NCBI RefSeq assembly: GCF_021117365.1
Contig: NZ_CP088262.1
Coordinates: 1,736,001-1,800,000 of the forward strand
Origin: Nocardioides sp. cx-173
GTDB taxonomy: Bacteria > Actinomycetota > Actinomycetes > Propionibacteriales > Nocardioidaceae
Reading direction: 5' to 3'
Length of the DNA: 64,000 nucleotides
Positions 29,814 through 38,409 of this stretch are shown here, in pieces. The notes beneath the pieces were generated by a model. That model ran no database searches, was not told where the DNA came from, and saw only the letters and a list, made by a program, of their open reading frames with translations. Both the position numbers and the translations under genes were made by a program. Within the stretch, counting starts at the first letter, position 1. Each line of letters opens with the position of its first letter.

Positions 29814-32501
29814 GTGCCTGACGCTGCCAAGACCGACCGTCCGCGCCTGCTGCTGCTCGACGGCCACTCGTTGGCCTACCGCGCCTTCTTCGCGCTCCCT
29901 GTCGAGAACTTCTCGACCACCACCGGGCAGCACACCAACGCCGTCTACGGCTTCACCTCGATGCTCATCAACGTGCTGCGCGACGAGAAGCCGACCCACC
30001 TCGCGGTCGCCTTCGACGTCTCGCGCCAGACCTTCCGCCTCGCCGAGTACGCCGACTACAAGGCCGGCCGCAACAAGACGCCCACGGAGTTCAGCAGCCA
30101 GCTGCCGCTGATCGAGGAGGTGCTGCAGGCGCTGCGCATCCCGTTCCTGAAGAAGGACGGCTTCGAGGCCGACGACATCATCGCGACGCTCGCCACGCAG
30201 GCCCTGGCCGACGGCATGGAGGTCCTCATCCTCACCGGCGACCGCGACTCCATCCAGCTCGTCACCGACGACTCGACCGTGCTCTACCCCATGCGCGGGG
30301 TCTCCGACCTCGCCCGCATGACGCCGGCGTGGGTCCAGGACAAGTACGGCGTCCCGCCCGAGCGCTATCCCGAGATCGCGGCGCTGGTGGGGGAGACCTC
30401 CGACAACCTGCCCGGCGTGCCGGGCGTCGGCGTGGGCTACGCCGCCAAGTGGATCAACCAGTACGACGGTCTCGACAACGTGATCCTGCACGCCGACGAG
30501 ATCACCGGCAAGAAGGGCGAGTCGCTGCGCGCGCACCTGGGCGACGTGATGCGCAACCGTCAGCTCAACCGCCTGGTGACCGACCTGGACCTCGAGCTCA
30601 CCCCGACCGACCTGGCCATCCGCCCGTGGGACCGCACCGAGGTGCACACGCTCTTCGACGGCCTGGAGTTCCGGGTGCTGCGCGACCGGCTCTTCGAGAC
30701 CCTCGAGTCCGAGGAGGAGGTCGACGGGCCGGGCTTCGACCTGGTCGGCGACGTCCTGGAGCCGGGCGCGGTCGCGCCCTGGCTCGGCGAGCTCGGCACC
30801 GACCGGGTGGGCCTGCACGTGCGCGGCGCCTGGGGCGCCGGGACCGGCCGGGTGGAGGGCCTGGCGCTGGCCACCGGCGCCGACAAGGCGGCCTACGTCG
30901 ACGTCGCCAAGCTGACCCCCGAGGACGACGCGGCGCTGGCCTCGTGGCTGGCCGACCGCGACCGCCCCAAGGTGCTCCACGACGCCAAGGGCCCGGCGCT
31001 GGCGTTGGCCGCCCACGGCTGGGAGCTGCACGGCGTCGCCTCCGACACGGCCCTGGCGGCCTACCTGGTGCGCCCCGACCAGCGCTCCTACGACCTCTCC
31101 GACCTCACCGTGCGCTACCTGCGCCGCGAGCTGCGCCAGGAGCAGGAGCCCGAGCAGGACGCGCTCTTCGACGACGTCGAGGGCGGTGACGTCGTCGCCA
31201 CCACCGCGATGCTGCACGCGCGCGCCGTACTCGAGCTCGCCGAGGCGCTCGACGCCGCGATCGAGGAGCACGGCGGCACCCGGCTGCTGGCCGACATGGA
31301 GCTGCCGCTGGTCGAGCTGCTCACCCTCATGGAGCAGACCGGGATCGCGGTCGACAACGGTCACCTCGAGGCCCTGCAGAGCGAGTTCGACACCGAGGTG
31401 CGCAAGGCCGCGCAGGCGGCCTACGACGCCATCGGCAAGGAGATCAACCTCGGCTCTCCCAAGCAGCTGCAGGTGGTGCTCTTCGACGAGCTCGACATGC
31501 CCAAGACCAAGCGCACCAAGACCGGCTACACCACCGACGCCGACGCCCTGCAGGCGCTGTACGTCAAGACCGAGCACCCCTTCCTCGAGCACCTGCTGCG
31601 CCACCGCGACGTGATCCGGCTGCGCCAGACCATCGAGGGGCTGCTGAAGACGGTGGCCCCCGACGGGCGGATCCACACCACCTTCAACCAGACGATCGCG
31701 GCGACCGGGCGCCTGTCCAGCACCGACCCCAACCTGCAGAACATCCCGGTCCGCACCGAGGAGGGCCGCCGGATCCGGGAGGCGTTCGTCGTCGGCGACG
31801 GCTACGAGTGCCTGATGACGGCCGACTACAGCCAGATCGAGATGCGGATCATGGCCCACCTCTCCGAGGACGAGCTCCTCATCGAGGCGTTCCGCTCGGG
31901 CCGCGACTTCCACTCGATCACTGCGGCCCGGGTCTTCGACGTGCCCGCCGACGACGTCACGGTCGAGATGCGCGCCAAGATCAAGGCGATGAACTACGGC
32001 CTGGCCTACGGGCTCTCGGCCTTCGGGCTCTCCCAGCAGCTGGGCATCGAGCCGGCCGAGGCGCGCGGCCTCATGGATGAGTACTTCGAGACCTTCGGCG
32101 GGATCCGCGACTACCTCGGCGGCGTCGTCGACGAGGCCCGCAAGACCGGTTACACCGAGACCATCATGGGCCGCCGCCGCTACCTGCCGGACCTGACCAG
32201 CGACAACCGGCAGCGCCGCGAGATGGCCGAGCGCATGGCGCTCAACGCCCCGATCCAGGGCTCGGCCGCCGACCTGATCAAGATCGCGATGCTCAACGTC
32301 CAGCGCGCCCTCGAGGCCGACGGGCTGCGCTCCCGGATGCTGCTGCAGGTCCACGACGAGCTCGTCTTCGAGGTCGCCACCGGGGAGCGGGAGCGGCTGG
32401 ACGCCCTGGTCCGCGAGCAGATGGGCTCGGCGGCCGAGCTCACCGTCCCGCTCGACGTCTCCGTCGGCACCGGCCACAGCTGGCACGAAGCGGCGCACTG
32501 A
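29814..32501 (+). CDS. polA: DNA polymerase I
   Basis: 895 residues. N-terminal 5'-3' exonuclease (about 1-290): LLLLDGHSLAYRAFF, DDIIATLA, LTGDRDSIQLV, VPGVGVGYAAKW. Central 3'-5' exonuclease-like domain (about 300-480) without the D-x-E of motif I and without the motif II Asp, so proofreading is probably lost, as in mycobacteria. Polymerase domain: motif A DYSQIEMRIMAHLS, motif B KAMNYGLAYGLSAFG, motif C LQVHDELVFEV. GTG 29814 is set by the promoter 7 nt upstream and by the conserved N-terminus. The stop overlaps the next gene's ATG. Confidence 0.97.
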   Translation: MPDAAKTDRPRLLLLDGHSLAYRAFFALPVENFSTTTGQHTNAVYGFTSMLINVLRDEKPTHLAVAFDVSRQTFRLAEYADYKAGRNKTPTEFSSQLPLIEEVLQALRIPFLKKDGFEADDIIATLATQALADGMEVLILTGDRDSIQLVTDDSTVLYPMRGVSDLARMTPAWVQDKYGVPPERYPEIAALVGETSDNLPGVPGVGVGYAAKWINQYDGLDNVILHADEITGKKGESLRAHLGDVMRNRQLNRLVTDLDLELTPTDLAIRPWDRTEVHTLFDGLEFRVLRDRLFETLESEEEVDGPGFDLVGDVLEPGAVAPWLGELGTDRVGLHVRGAWGAGTGRVEGLALATGADKAAYVDVAKLTPEDDAALASWLADRDRPKVLHDAKGPALALAAHGWELHGVASDTALAAYLVRPDQRSYDLSDLTVRYLRRELRQEQEPEQDALFDDVEGGDVVATTAMLHARAVLELAEALDAAIEEHGGTRLLADMELPLVELLTLMEQTGIAVDNGHLEALQSEFDTEVRKAAQAAYDAIGKEINLGSPKQLQVVLFDELDMPKTKRTKTGYTTDADALQALYVKTEHPFLEHLLRHRDVIRLRQTIEGLLKTVAPDGRIHTTFNQTIAATGRLSSTDPNLQNIPVRTEEGRRIREAFVVGDGYECLMTADYSQIEMRIMAHLSEDELLIEAFRSGRDFHSITAARVFDVPADDVTVEMRAKIKAMNYGLAYGLSAFGLSQQLGIEPAEARGLMDEYFETFGGIRDYLGGVVDEARKTGYTETIMGRRRYLPDLTSDNRQRREMAERMALNAPIQGSAADLIKIAMLNVQRALEADGLRSRMLLQVHDELVFEVATGERERLDALVREQMGSAAELTVPLDVSVGTGHSWHEAAH

Positions 32502-32839
32502 TGACCTCAGGATCGCAGCGGCTCGCGAGCCTGACCAGCGACCTGATGGTGGGGGACCTGCCCGACCTCCCTCGCCGGGACGCCGATCTCCTGGGCCGTG
32601 CCACCGCACGTCATCTGGCGTCCCTGCCCGACGCCACGCGTGCCGGGGTGCGCCTCGCCCAGACCGTGGTCACGCTCGGGGCCGGCGTCCTCGGGCGGCG
32701 ACCCTACGGCCGCCTGGGGGCCGACGCGCGCGCCGACGTCGTACGGCGGCTGGCCGCGAGCCGGGTGCCCCTGGTGGCCGAGTACTTCCGCCTGGTGCGC
32801 GGCGTGGCGCTGGTCATCCACTTCGAGGACGCGCGATGA
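32501..32839 (+). CDS. Hypothetical protein preceding a GMC oxidoreductase
   Basis: 112 residues, helical, Arg/Leu/Ala-rich, no signal peptide. It has SGSQRLASLTSDLMVGDLP near the start and ends VAEYFRLVRGVALVIHFEDAR. No catalytic motif. M. tuberculosis also has a short protein (Rv0492A, from memory) beside its GMC oxidoreductase, and the N-terminal parts of long-chain alcohol oxidases have comparable helical segments, so it may be a helper or separated N-terminal domain of the next enzyme; this is inference. It overlaps polA by one base and the GMC gene by four. Confidence 0.6.
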   Translation: MTSGSQRLASLTSDLMVGDLPDLPRRDADLLGRATARHLASLPDATRAGVRLAQTVVTLGAGVLGRRPYGRLGADARADVVRRLAASRVPLVAEYFRLVRGVALVIHFEDAR

Positions 32840-34233
32840 GCTACGACGTGGCGATCGTCGGCTCGGGTCCCGGCGGTGCGGTCACGGCCCGCGAGTGCGC
32901 GCGCCGCGGGCTGAGCGTGGTCGTCCTGGAGGAGGGCGACCACGTCGAGCCGGGGGAGGTCGCGCCCTACTCGCTGGAGCAGATGCGCCGCCAGTACCGT
33001 CACGGCGGCCTCACGGTCGCCCTGGGCCGCCCACCGGTGGCCTACACCGAGGCCTCCTGCGTCGGGGGAGGCAGCGAGGTCAACTCCGGCCTCTACCACC
33101 GTCCCGACTCGGGCGTCCTGGACGAGTGGAGCCGGACCAACGCGATCGAGGGCCTCGGCGCCGCCGAGCTCGCGCCGTGGTCCACGCTCGTCGAGGAGCG
33201 GCTCTCGGTCGCCACCGCGCCTGGTCCGCTCAGCCCGGCGTCCGAGGTGCTGCGTCGCGGGGCCGAGACGCTCGGCTGGGACGGACTCGACGTCCCTCGG
33301 TGGCAGCGCCCCGACGAGGCGGGCGGCAAGGGCGCGCGCCAGACCATGCTGCGCACCTACCTCGCCGACGCGGTCGCGGCAGGCGCGGAGGTGCGACCGC
33401 GGGTCCGCGCACTGCGACTGCGCCTCGAGCGGGGACGCGCCACCGGTGTCCATACCGACCGGGGCGTCGTCTCGGCGGACCAGGTGGTCGTGTGCGGCGG
33501 CGCCATCCAGACCCCGGCCCTGCTGCTGCGCAGCGGCATCCGGCGCAACGTGGGGCGAGGGCTCTCGGTGCACCCGACGGTGAAGGTGCTCGCCGACTTC
33601 GACGCCGAGGTCAACGACCCGGCCGACCTGGCCACCTACCAGGTCAAGGAGTTCGCCCCGGGGCTGACGCTCGGCGGGTCGGCGGGGCGGCCCGGCATGA
33701 TCGCCCTCGGTCTCTCCGGCACGTGGGAGCGCGATCGGGACCTGCCGGCCGACTGGCCCCGGCAGTCGGTCTACTACGCCTCGATCCGAGGCCAGGGCAG
33801 CGGTCGGGTCCGCCTGGTCCCCGGGTTCGAGGACCCGCTCGTGACCTACGCCCTGACCCGCCGTGACCTCGCGGCACTGCGGGCCGGGCTGGGGCGGCTG
33901 ATGCTCCTGCTCGCCGCGGCGGGCGCCCGGGTCCAGGTGCCGTCGTACGTCGGGGCGCCGCGCGTCCTCGACGCGGACCAGGTGCCCTCCGCGGCAGGGG
34001 CGATGACTCGCGGCAACGCCTCGGTGATGACCGTCCACCTGTGCGGCACGGCCGCCATGGGCGAGGACCGGCGGCGCGGCGTGACCGACTCCTTCGGTCG
34101 GGTCCACGGCGTGGCCAACCTCCGGGTCAACGACGCCTCGCTGCTGCCGAGTGCGCCCGGCATCAACCCCCAGGGGACGCTCATGGCCATCGCCCACCGC
34201 AACGTCGACCAGATGCTGGAAGGTGCAGGATGA
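32836..34233 (+). CDS. GMC-family FAD-dependent oxidoreductase
   Basis: 465 residues. The FAD Rossmann motif is VAIVGSGPGGAVTARECARRG, read in parts; the middle has SCVGGGSEVNSG and VVVCGGAIQTPALLLRSGI. The C-terminal GMC domain has TVHLCGTAAMGED and NDASLLPSAPGINPQGTLMAIA (in parts), with the catalytic His/Asn region. GMC enzymes oxidise alcohols, sterols or sugars to carbonyl compounds. In a tight operon with two NAD-dependent epimerase/3-beta-HSD-like proteins, which suggests oxidation of a hydroxylated lipid or isoprenoid. Confidence 0.88.
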   Translation: MSYDVAIVGSGPGGAVTARECARRGLSVVVLEEGDHVEPGEVAPYSLEQMRRQYRHGGLTVALGRPPVAYTEASCVGGGSEVNSGLYHRPDSGVLDEWSRTNAIEGLGAAELAPWSTLVEERLSVATAPGPLSPASEVLRRGAETLGWDGLDVPRWQRPDEAGGKGARQTMLRTYLADAVAAGAEVRPRVRALRLRLERGRATGVHTDRGVVSADQVVVCGGAIQTPALLLRSGIRRNVGRGLSVHPTVKVLADFDAEVNDPADLATYQVKEFAPGLTLGGSAGRPGMIALGLSGTWERDRDLPADWPRQSVYYASIRGQGSGRVRLVPGFEDPLVTYALTRRDLAALRAGLGRLMLLLAAAGARVQVPSYVGAPRVLDADQVPSAAGAMTRGNASVMTVHLCGTAAMGEDRRRGVTDSFGRVHGVANLRVNDASLLPSAPGINPQGTLMAIAHRNVDQMLEGAG

Positions 34234-35306
34234 CGCCGTGGGCACCCGCTGACCTCACCGTGGTGACCGGGGGAGCGGGGTGGTTCGGTCGTGCCTTCCT
34301 GGACGCGGTGGCGCGTCCCCGCCCCGAGCACGGCCCGGTGGCCCGCGACGGTCAGGTCCGCGTGCTCGCCGCCTCGCCGGCCGAGGTGCCGCACATCTTG
34401 GAGGTCCTGCCGCGCGCCGTCGTGCACGTCGGCGACCTCGCCGATCCGGACGTCGCCGGACGGCTCCTCGCCGACGCCTCCGGGGCCTCGGTCATCCACG
34501 CCGCCGGAGTCATCCACCCCGCCCGGGTGGCCGACTTCGAGCGGGTCAACGTCGGCGGCACCCGGGCGCTGCTCGAGGCCGCCACCCACGCCGGGGTCCG
34601 CCGGGTGGTCCACCTGTCCTCCAACTCGGCGTTCGGCGTCAACCCGACACCCGACGACCGGTTCCGTCAGCACGAGCCGTACCGCCCTCACCTGGGCTAC
34701 GGCCGGTCCAAGATGAGGGCCGAGCGGCTCGTCCTCGACGCCGCCGCGAGCCGACGCCTCGACACCGTGGTCGTGCGCCCGCCGTGGTTCTACGGTCCCT
34801 TCCAGCCGGCGCGCCAGACCACCTTCTTCGCGATGGTGGCGGCCGGTCGGTTCCCGGTCCTGGGCGACGGCCAGCAGGTCCGGTCGATGGCCTACGTCGA
34901 CAACCTCGTCCAAGGCGTGGCCCTCGCCGAGCACCACCCCGAGGTCTCGGGACAGGCCTTCTGGGTCGCCGACCGCGAGCCCTACACCATGGAGAGGATC
35001 GTCATGACCGTGCAGCGGGTGCTCGAGGAGGAGGGCTACCGCACTCGCGGCCGGCAGCTGCGGCTGCCGGCGCTCCTCGGGCGGCTTGCGGAGCGGGTCG
35101 ACGGCACGCTCCAGGCCCGCGGCGTCTACCACCAGCAGCTCCACGTCCTGGGGGAGATGGACAAGACCATCGCCTGCGACGTGTCGGCGACCGTCGACGT
35201 GCTGGGCTACCGGCCGCAGGTGGACCTGGCCGAGGGCATGCGGCGCGCCGTGCGGTGGTGCGCCGACCACGACCTCCCGGTGGCGCCGAGACGGAGTCCC
35301 CGATGA
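34230..35306 (+). CDS. NAD-dependent epimerase/3-beta-hydroxysteroid dehydrogenase-like SDR (first)
   Basis: 358 residues, extended SDR. Cofactor motif VTGGAGWFGRAF, strand end VHLSSNSAFG, catalytic Tyr and Lys in GYGRSKMRAE, then VVRPPWFYGP and SMAYVDNLVQGV. It resembles 3-beta-HSD/NSDHL-type oxidoreductases more than sugar epimerases. ATG 34230 overlaps the GMC stop. About 30% like the next gene by eye, so probably an old tandem duplication. Substrate unknown; lipid or sterol-like alcohol inferred from context. Confidence 0.85.
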   Translation: MTPWAPADLTVVTGGAGWFGRAFLDAVARPRPEHGPVARDGQVRVLAASPAEVPHILEVLPRAVVHVGDLADPDVAGRLLADASGASVIHAAGVIHPARVADFERVNVGGTRALLEAATHAGVRRVVHLSSNSAFGVNPTPDDRFRQHEPYRPHLGYGRSKMRAERLVLDAAASRRLDTVVVRPPWFYGPFQPARQTTFFAMVAAGRFPVLGDGQQVRSMAYVDNLVQGVALAEHHPEVSGQAFWVADREPYTMERIVMTVQRVLEEEGYRTRGRQLRLPALLGRLAERVDGTLQARGVYHQQLHVLGEMDKTIACDVSATVDVLGYRPQVDLAEGMRRAVRWCADHDLPVAPRRSPR

Positions 35307-36328
35307 GCCAGGTGGCCCTGGTCACCGGCGGCAGCGGCTACTTCGGCTCGCTCCTGGTCGACCAGCTCCTCCGCGCCGGCCTCGAGGTGCGGGTCCTCGA
35401 CATCATCGACGCGCCGGATCGTCCCTCCGACGTGCAGCTGTTCCACGGTGACGTCCGCGACGAGCACCTGGTCGGTGCCGCGGTGAGGGGTGCCGACCTG
35501 GTCTTCCACAACGTCGCCCAGGTCCCGTTGGCCCGCGACCGCGACCTGTTCGAGTCGGTCAACGTCCGCGGCACCGAGGTGGTCCTGCGCCAGTGCGAGC
35601 AGGCGGCGGTCGCCAAGGTGGTGCACACGTCGTCGTCGGCCGTCTTCGGGGTGCCCGAGCGCAACCCCGTCACCCGCGAGACGGTCCCGAGCCCCGTGGA
35701 GGCCTACGGTCGGGCGAAGCTGGATGCGGAGCTGCTCTGCCGCGCGGCGGTGACCCGGGGCCTGGACGTCACCGTCGTCAGGCCGCGCACCATCCTGGGT
35801 CACGGTCGGCTCGGGATCTTCGGCATCCTCTTCGACTGGATCGCCGACGGTGCGGGGGTGCCCATCCTCGGCGACGGGACCAACGTCTACCAGTTCGTGC
35901 ACGCGGAGGACCTCGCCTCGGCCTGCCTGCTGGCGGCTCGTCGACCGGGGGCGGCGGTCTACAACATCGGGGCGCAGGAGTTCGGCACGATGGGCGAGGC
36001 CGTCGGGCACCTGTGCCAGTACGCCGGCACGGGCGCCCGGGTGCGGCACCTCCCGGTCGGCCCGACGTCCAAGGCCATGGAGTGGTCCGCACGCCTAGGC
36101 CTGACCCCGTTCGCTCCCTACCACTGGATCATGTACAGCCGGTCCCTGTGGTTCGACGTCTCCCCGGCGGTCGAGGAGCTCGGCTGGCGCGCGCAGTGGT
36201 CCACCGACGCCATGTTCCAGAGCTCCTACGACTGGTTCCTCGAGCACCGAGGCGAGGAGAGCGGCGGGTCGGCGCACCGGCGCTCGGCCAAGCAGGGGCT
36301 GCTCCGACTGGCCAAGCAGGTGCTGTGA
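35303..36328 (+). CDS. NAD-dependent epimerase/3-beta-hydroxysteroid dehydrogenase-like SDR (second)
   Basis: 341 residues, extended SDR. VTGGSGYFGSLLVDQLL for NAD binding, VHTSSSAVFGVPE, catalytic YGRAKLDAE, VVRPRTILGHGRLGIF and QFVHAEDLASACLLA. The C-terminal 25 residues are basic. It overlaps the first SDR gene (ATGA) and ends the four-gene operon from 32501. A GC-rich hairpin follows. Confidence 0.85.
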   Translation: MSQVALVTGGSGYFGSLLVDQLLRAGLEVRVLDIIDAPDRPSDVQLFHGDVRDEHLVGAAVRGADLVFHNVAQVPLARDRDLFESVNVRGTEVVLRQCEQAAVAKVVHTSSSAVFGVPERNPVTRETVPSPVEAYGRAKLDAELLCRAAVTRGLDVTVVRPRTILGHGRLGIFGILFDWIADGAGVPILGDGTNVYQFVHAEDLASACLLAARRPGAAVYNIGAQEFGTMGEAVGHLCQYAGTGARVRHLPVGPTSKAMEWSARLGLTPFAPYHWIMYSRSLWFDVSPAVEELGWRAQWSTDAMFQSSYDWFLEHRGEESGGSAHRRSAKQGLLRLAKQVL

Positions 36329-36358
36329 GCGCGCTTGCGCGCCGGTCCGCGCCCGGAC
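36329..36358 (+). terminator. Possible hairpins after the GMC/SDR operon
   Basis: GCGCGC-TT-GCGCGC (36329-36342) directly after the stop and GTCCG-cgcc-CGGAC (36345-36358) next to it. Two short GC-rich stems; no U tract. Confidence 0.35.
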
Positions 36359-36435
36359 GGGGCGCGGTCGGAGACGGACCGCCCTCGCGATAGGTTGTGC
36401 TGTCCTTCGACCCCCGCCCGACCGAGGTAGCACTG

Positions 36436-37518
36436 GTGCGTTCCACCCCCGCCACGCGTTGCGACCCCTTGGCCCCCTCGGTACGTGAGGCCCGGGAGGT
36501 CGTGGGGATGTACGGCGACCCGGACACCACGTGGGGCCTCTGTCTCGAGGCGCGACTCACCCGGCCGCAGCATGCGGGCGAGGTGGCCGAGCGGGTGGCG
36601 AGGCTGTGTGCGCGTCGGCCCCACCTCGGGGTCGCGCCCGTCATCACCCGGCATCCCGACTCGGAGTGGGCCGACGCTCGGCGCGACGTCGCTGCCGCGC
36701 CCTACGGGCCGACGTCTCCACTGCTGCGCCTCGCCCTGACCGACGACGGCATGGGGATGTTGATCGGCGCCCACCACGGCGCCGTGGACGGCTTGGGCCT
36801 GCTCGCCGTGGCGGGTGCGGCGCTGGGACGCGAGCTGCGCAGCAGCGCGCGCGGCATCGGCGAGCGCGCCGCGCCGCACGGCTTCATCGGCTCCAGCGTG
36901 CGGCGGCTGGGGGAGGCCCTGGTCGCTCCGCCCGCACGATTCGTGGGTAGCGGTGGAGCGGGTCCCGAGCCGGAGGACCTCAGCGCCGTGACGCGGCCCC
37001 GGGTCGGGCGCGGCACGGCCGACCTCGCCGCGGCGGTCCTCGCCCTGCACGCCGACCTGCCCACGGGCTCGCGGCGTCGCCCGGTGCTCGTGATCGGCGC
37101 GTCGCGCCGGCCCAGTGGGGTCCCCCAGCCGGACCGGCAGACCGCCTATCTCCGGCTGCGCGTGCGCCCTGGCCGGGAGGGAGCGGACCGGTCCATGCTG
37201 GCGCGCACCATCGCGGACCTCCGGCCGGAGCCGGACTTTCCCGAGACCTCCGCGGGGGGAGCCGCGCCGCTGGTCGTCCGCCTGCTCAAGAACCGCCTGG
37301 GCGCGACGGCCATGCTCAGCAACCTGGGCGGCGTCGAGGGTGAGGACCTGGCATCCGTGGCGATGTACCCCGCCCTCAGCGGACCGCGCTCGGTGGCGGT
37401 GGGTCTGGTCTCGACCGGGAGCGCGACGACCCTGACCCTGCGGACCCGCCGGGAGGAGTTCGACGCCGGGGAGCACGCCCGGCTGATCGCCGGGCTGGCC
37501 GACCGGTTCTTCGGCTGA
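36436..37518 (+). CDS. Condensation/PapA-type acyltransferase (HHxxxDG)
   Basis: 360 residues from GTG 36436. The active-site motif HHGAVDG lies near residues 113-119, and a SNLGGVEG segment in the second half matches the second acyltransferase half-domain. This superfamily (PapA, condensation, wax synthase) moves acyl groups onto hydroxyls or amines. In mycobacteria PapA proteins acylate surface lipids and Rv0228 near AftD-linked genes is also an acyltransferase, though of another type. TAGGTT (36391-36396) is a possible -10; GAGGTAG precedes the GTG. Start 36397 is possible but touches the -10. Confidence 0.72.
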   Translation: MRSTPATRCDPLAPSVREAREVVGMYGDPDTTWGLCLEARLTRPQHAGEVAERVARLCARRPHLGVAPVITRHPDSEWADARRDVAAAPYGPTSPLLRLALTDDGMGMLIGAHHGAVDGLGLLAVAGAALGRELRSSARGIGERAAPHGFIGSSVRRLGEALVAPPARFVGSGGAGPEPEDLSAVTRPRVGRGTADLAAAVLALHADLPTGSRRRPVLVIGASRRPSGVPQPDRQTAYLRLRVRPGREGADRSMLARTIADLRPEPDFPETSAGGAAPLVVRLLKNRLGATAMLSNLGGVEGEDLASVAMYPALSGPRSVAVGLVSTGSATTLTLRTRREEFDAGEHARLIAGLADRFFG

Positions 37519-37529
37519 CCTCCGGCCCC

Positions 37530-37559
37530 CAGTACGGCCCAGTGCGGCTCAGTACGGGT
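37530..37559. repeat. 10-bp tandem repeat over a methyltransferase stop codon
   Basis: CAGTACGGCC, CAGTGCGGCT, CAGTACGGGT: three 10-bp units. The minus-strand stop (37549-37551) lies across the second and third units, between two convergent genes. Confidence 0.75.
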
Positions 37560-38331
37560 CGTACGGCGAGTCGTGCCCGACCAGACGAGCCAGGGGGCGC
37601 AGGCGCAGGCGCAGCAGCACCTTGATGCCGACGTTGCGCAGCCACCACGGCAGCTCGCCTACGACCCGCAGCCGGTCCGTGAGCCTAGGACGGCTCGTAC
37701 GGAACAGCGCCATCGACCCTTCGCGCCGGACGTAGGTGAGGTCGCGGGCGAACAGCACCCGGGCCAGGATGCCCAGGGTCACGCCGATGGACGAGTAGGC
37801 GTCGTGCACGAGGATCGCGGCGTCCGGTGGCAGGAAGGCTCGCCAGCGCAGGTCGTCGCTGAAGGTCCAGAAGTCGTGCTTGCCATCGATGTAGAGCAGC
37901 TCGAAGCCCTCGGTCCACCCCGGCCGGGCCTGGGTGGAGTAGTCCTCCACGTGCCGGACCGAGTGCTGCACGCCGGCCTCGGCGAGGTGGGAGAGGAACT
38001 TGGCCTTGGTCGGCGCGCCGCCGAAGAGGCGACCGTCCACGAACGGGTCGATGGCGATGACGGTGCCGCCGGTGGTGCTGGCCACCTGGCCCAGCACCAC
38101 CGTGGACCGGCCCTGGTGGCTGCCGATCTCCAGCATGGTCGCGCCCGGCGCGAGGGCCCGCGCCTCGTCGTACAGCAGCCGGGCCTGGGCTCGGGTGAGC
38201 CACCCGGGGATCCGGTCGGCGACCGCCCACGCGCTGGCGAAGGACTCATCGTCCACGGTCGTGGTCATCGGCTGCCCGCCGTCGCGGACCGGGCCGGAGA
38301 GTCCGTGCTGGGGCGGTGCGTGGGTCCGCAC
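37549..38331 (-). CDS. Class I SAM-dependent methyltransferase (CmcI/Methyltransf_24-like)
   Basis: 260 residues from GTG 38331; ATG 38268 and GTG 38343 are alternatives. SAM motif MLEIGSHQGRSTVVLG, acidic loop VIAIDPFVDG, then LLYIDGKHDFWTFSDDL and ILVHDAYSSIG, as in CmcI-type or polysaccharide O-methyltransferases whose Asp/His residues can bind a metal. The C-terminal 50 residues are basic and hydrophobic, perhaps membrane-associating. TAAGGT (38342-38347) is a likely -10. Divergent from aftD, so it may methylate a glycan or glycolipid of this locus. Confidence 0.8.
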   Translation of the reverse strand: MRTHAPPQHGLSGPVRDGGQPMTTTVDDESFASAWAVADRIPGWLTRAQARLLYDEARALAPGATMLEIGSHQGRSTVVLGQVASTTGGTVIAIDPFVDGRLFGGAPTKAKFLSHLAEAGVQHSVRHVEDYSTQARPGWTEGFELLYIDGKHDFWTFSDDLRWRAFLPPDAAILVHDAYSSIGVTLGILARVLFARDLTYVRREGSMALFRTSRPRLTDRLRVVGELPWWLRNVGIKVLLRLRLRPLARLVGHDSPYDPY

Positions 38332-38409
38332 GTGAGACGACACCTTAGGATCACACGCGGCAGGTTACCGGTCGGTCAACGTCGCCGACGGCACGGAGGG
38401 GAGTCCACC

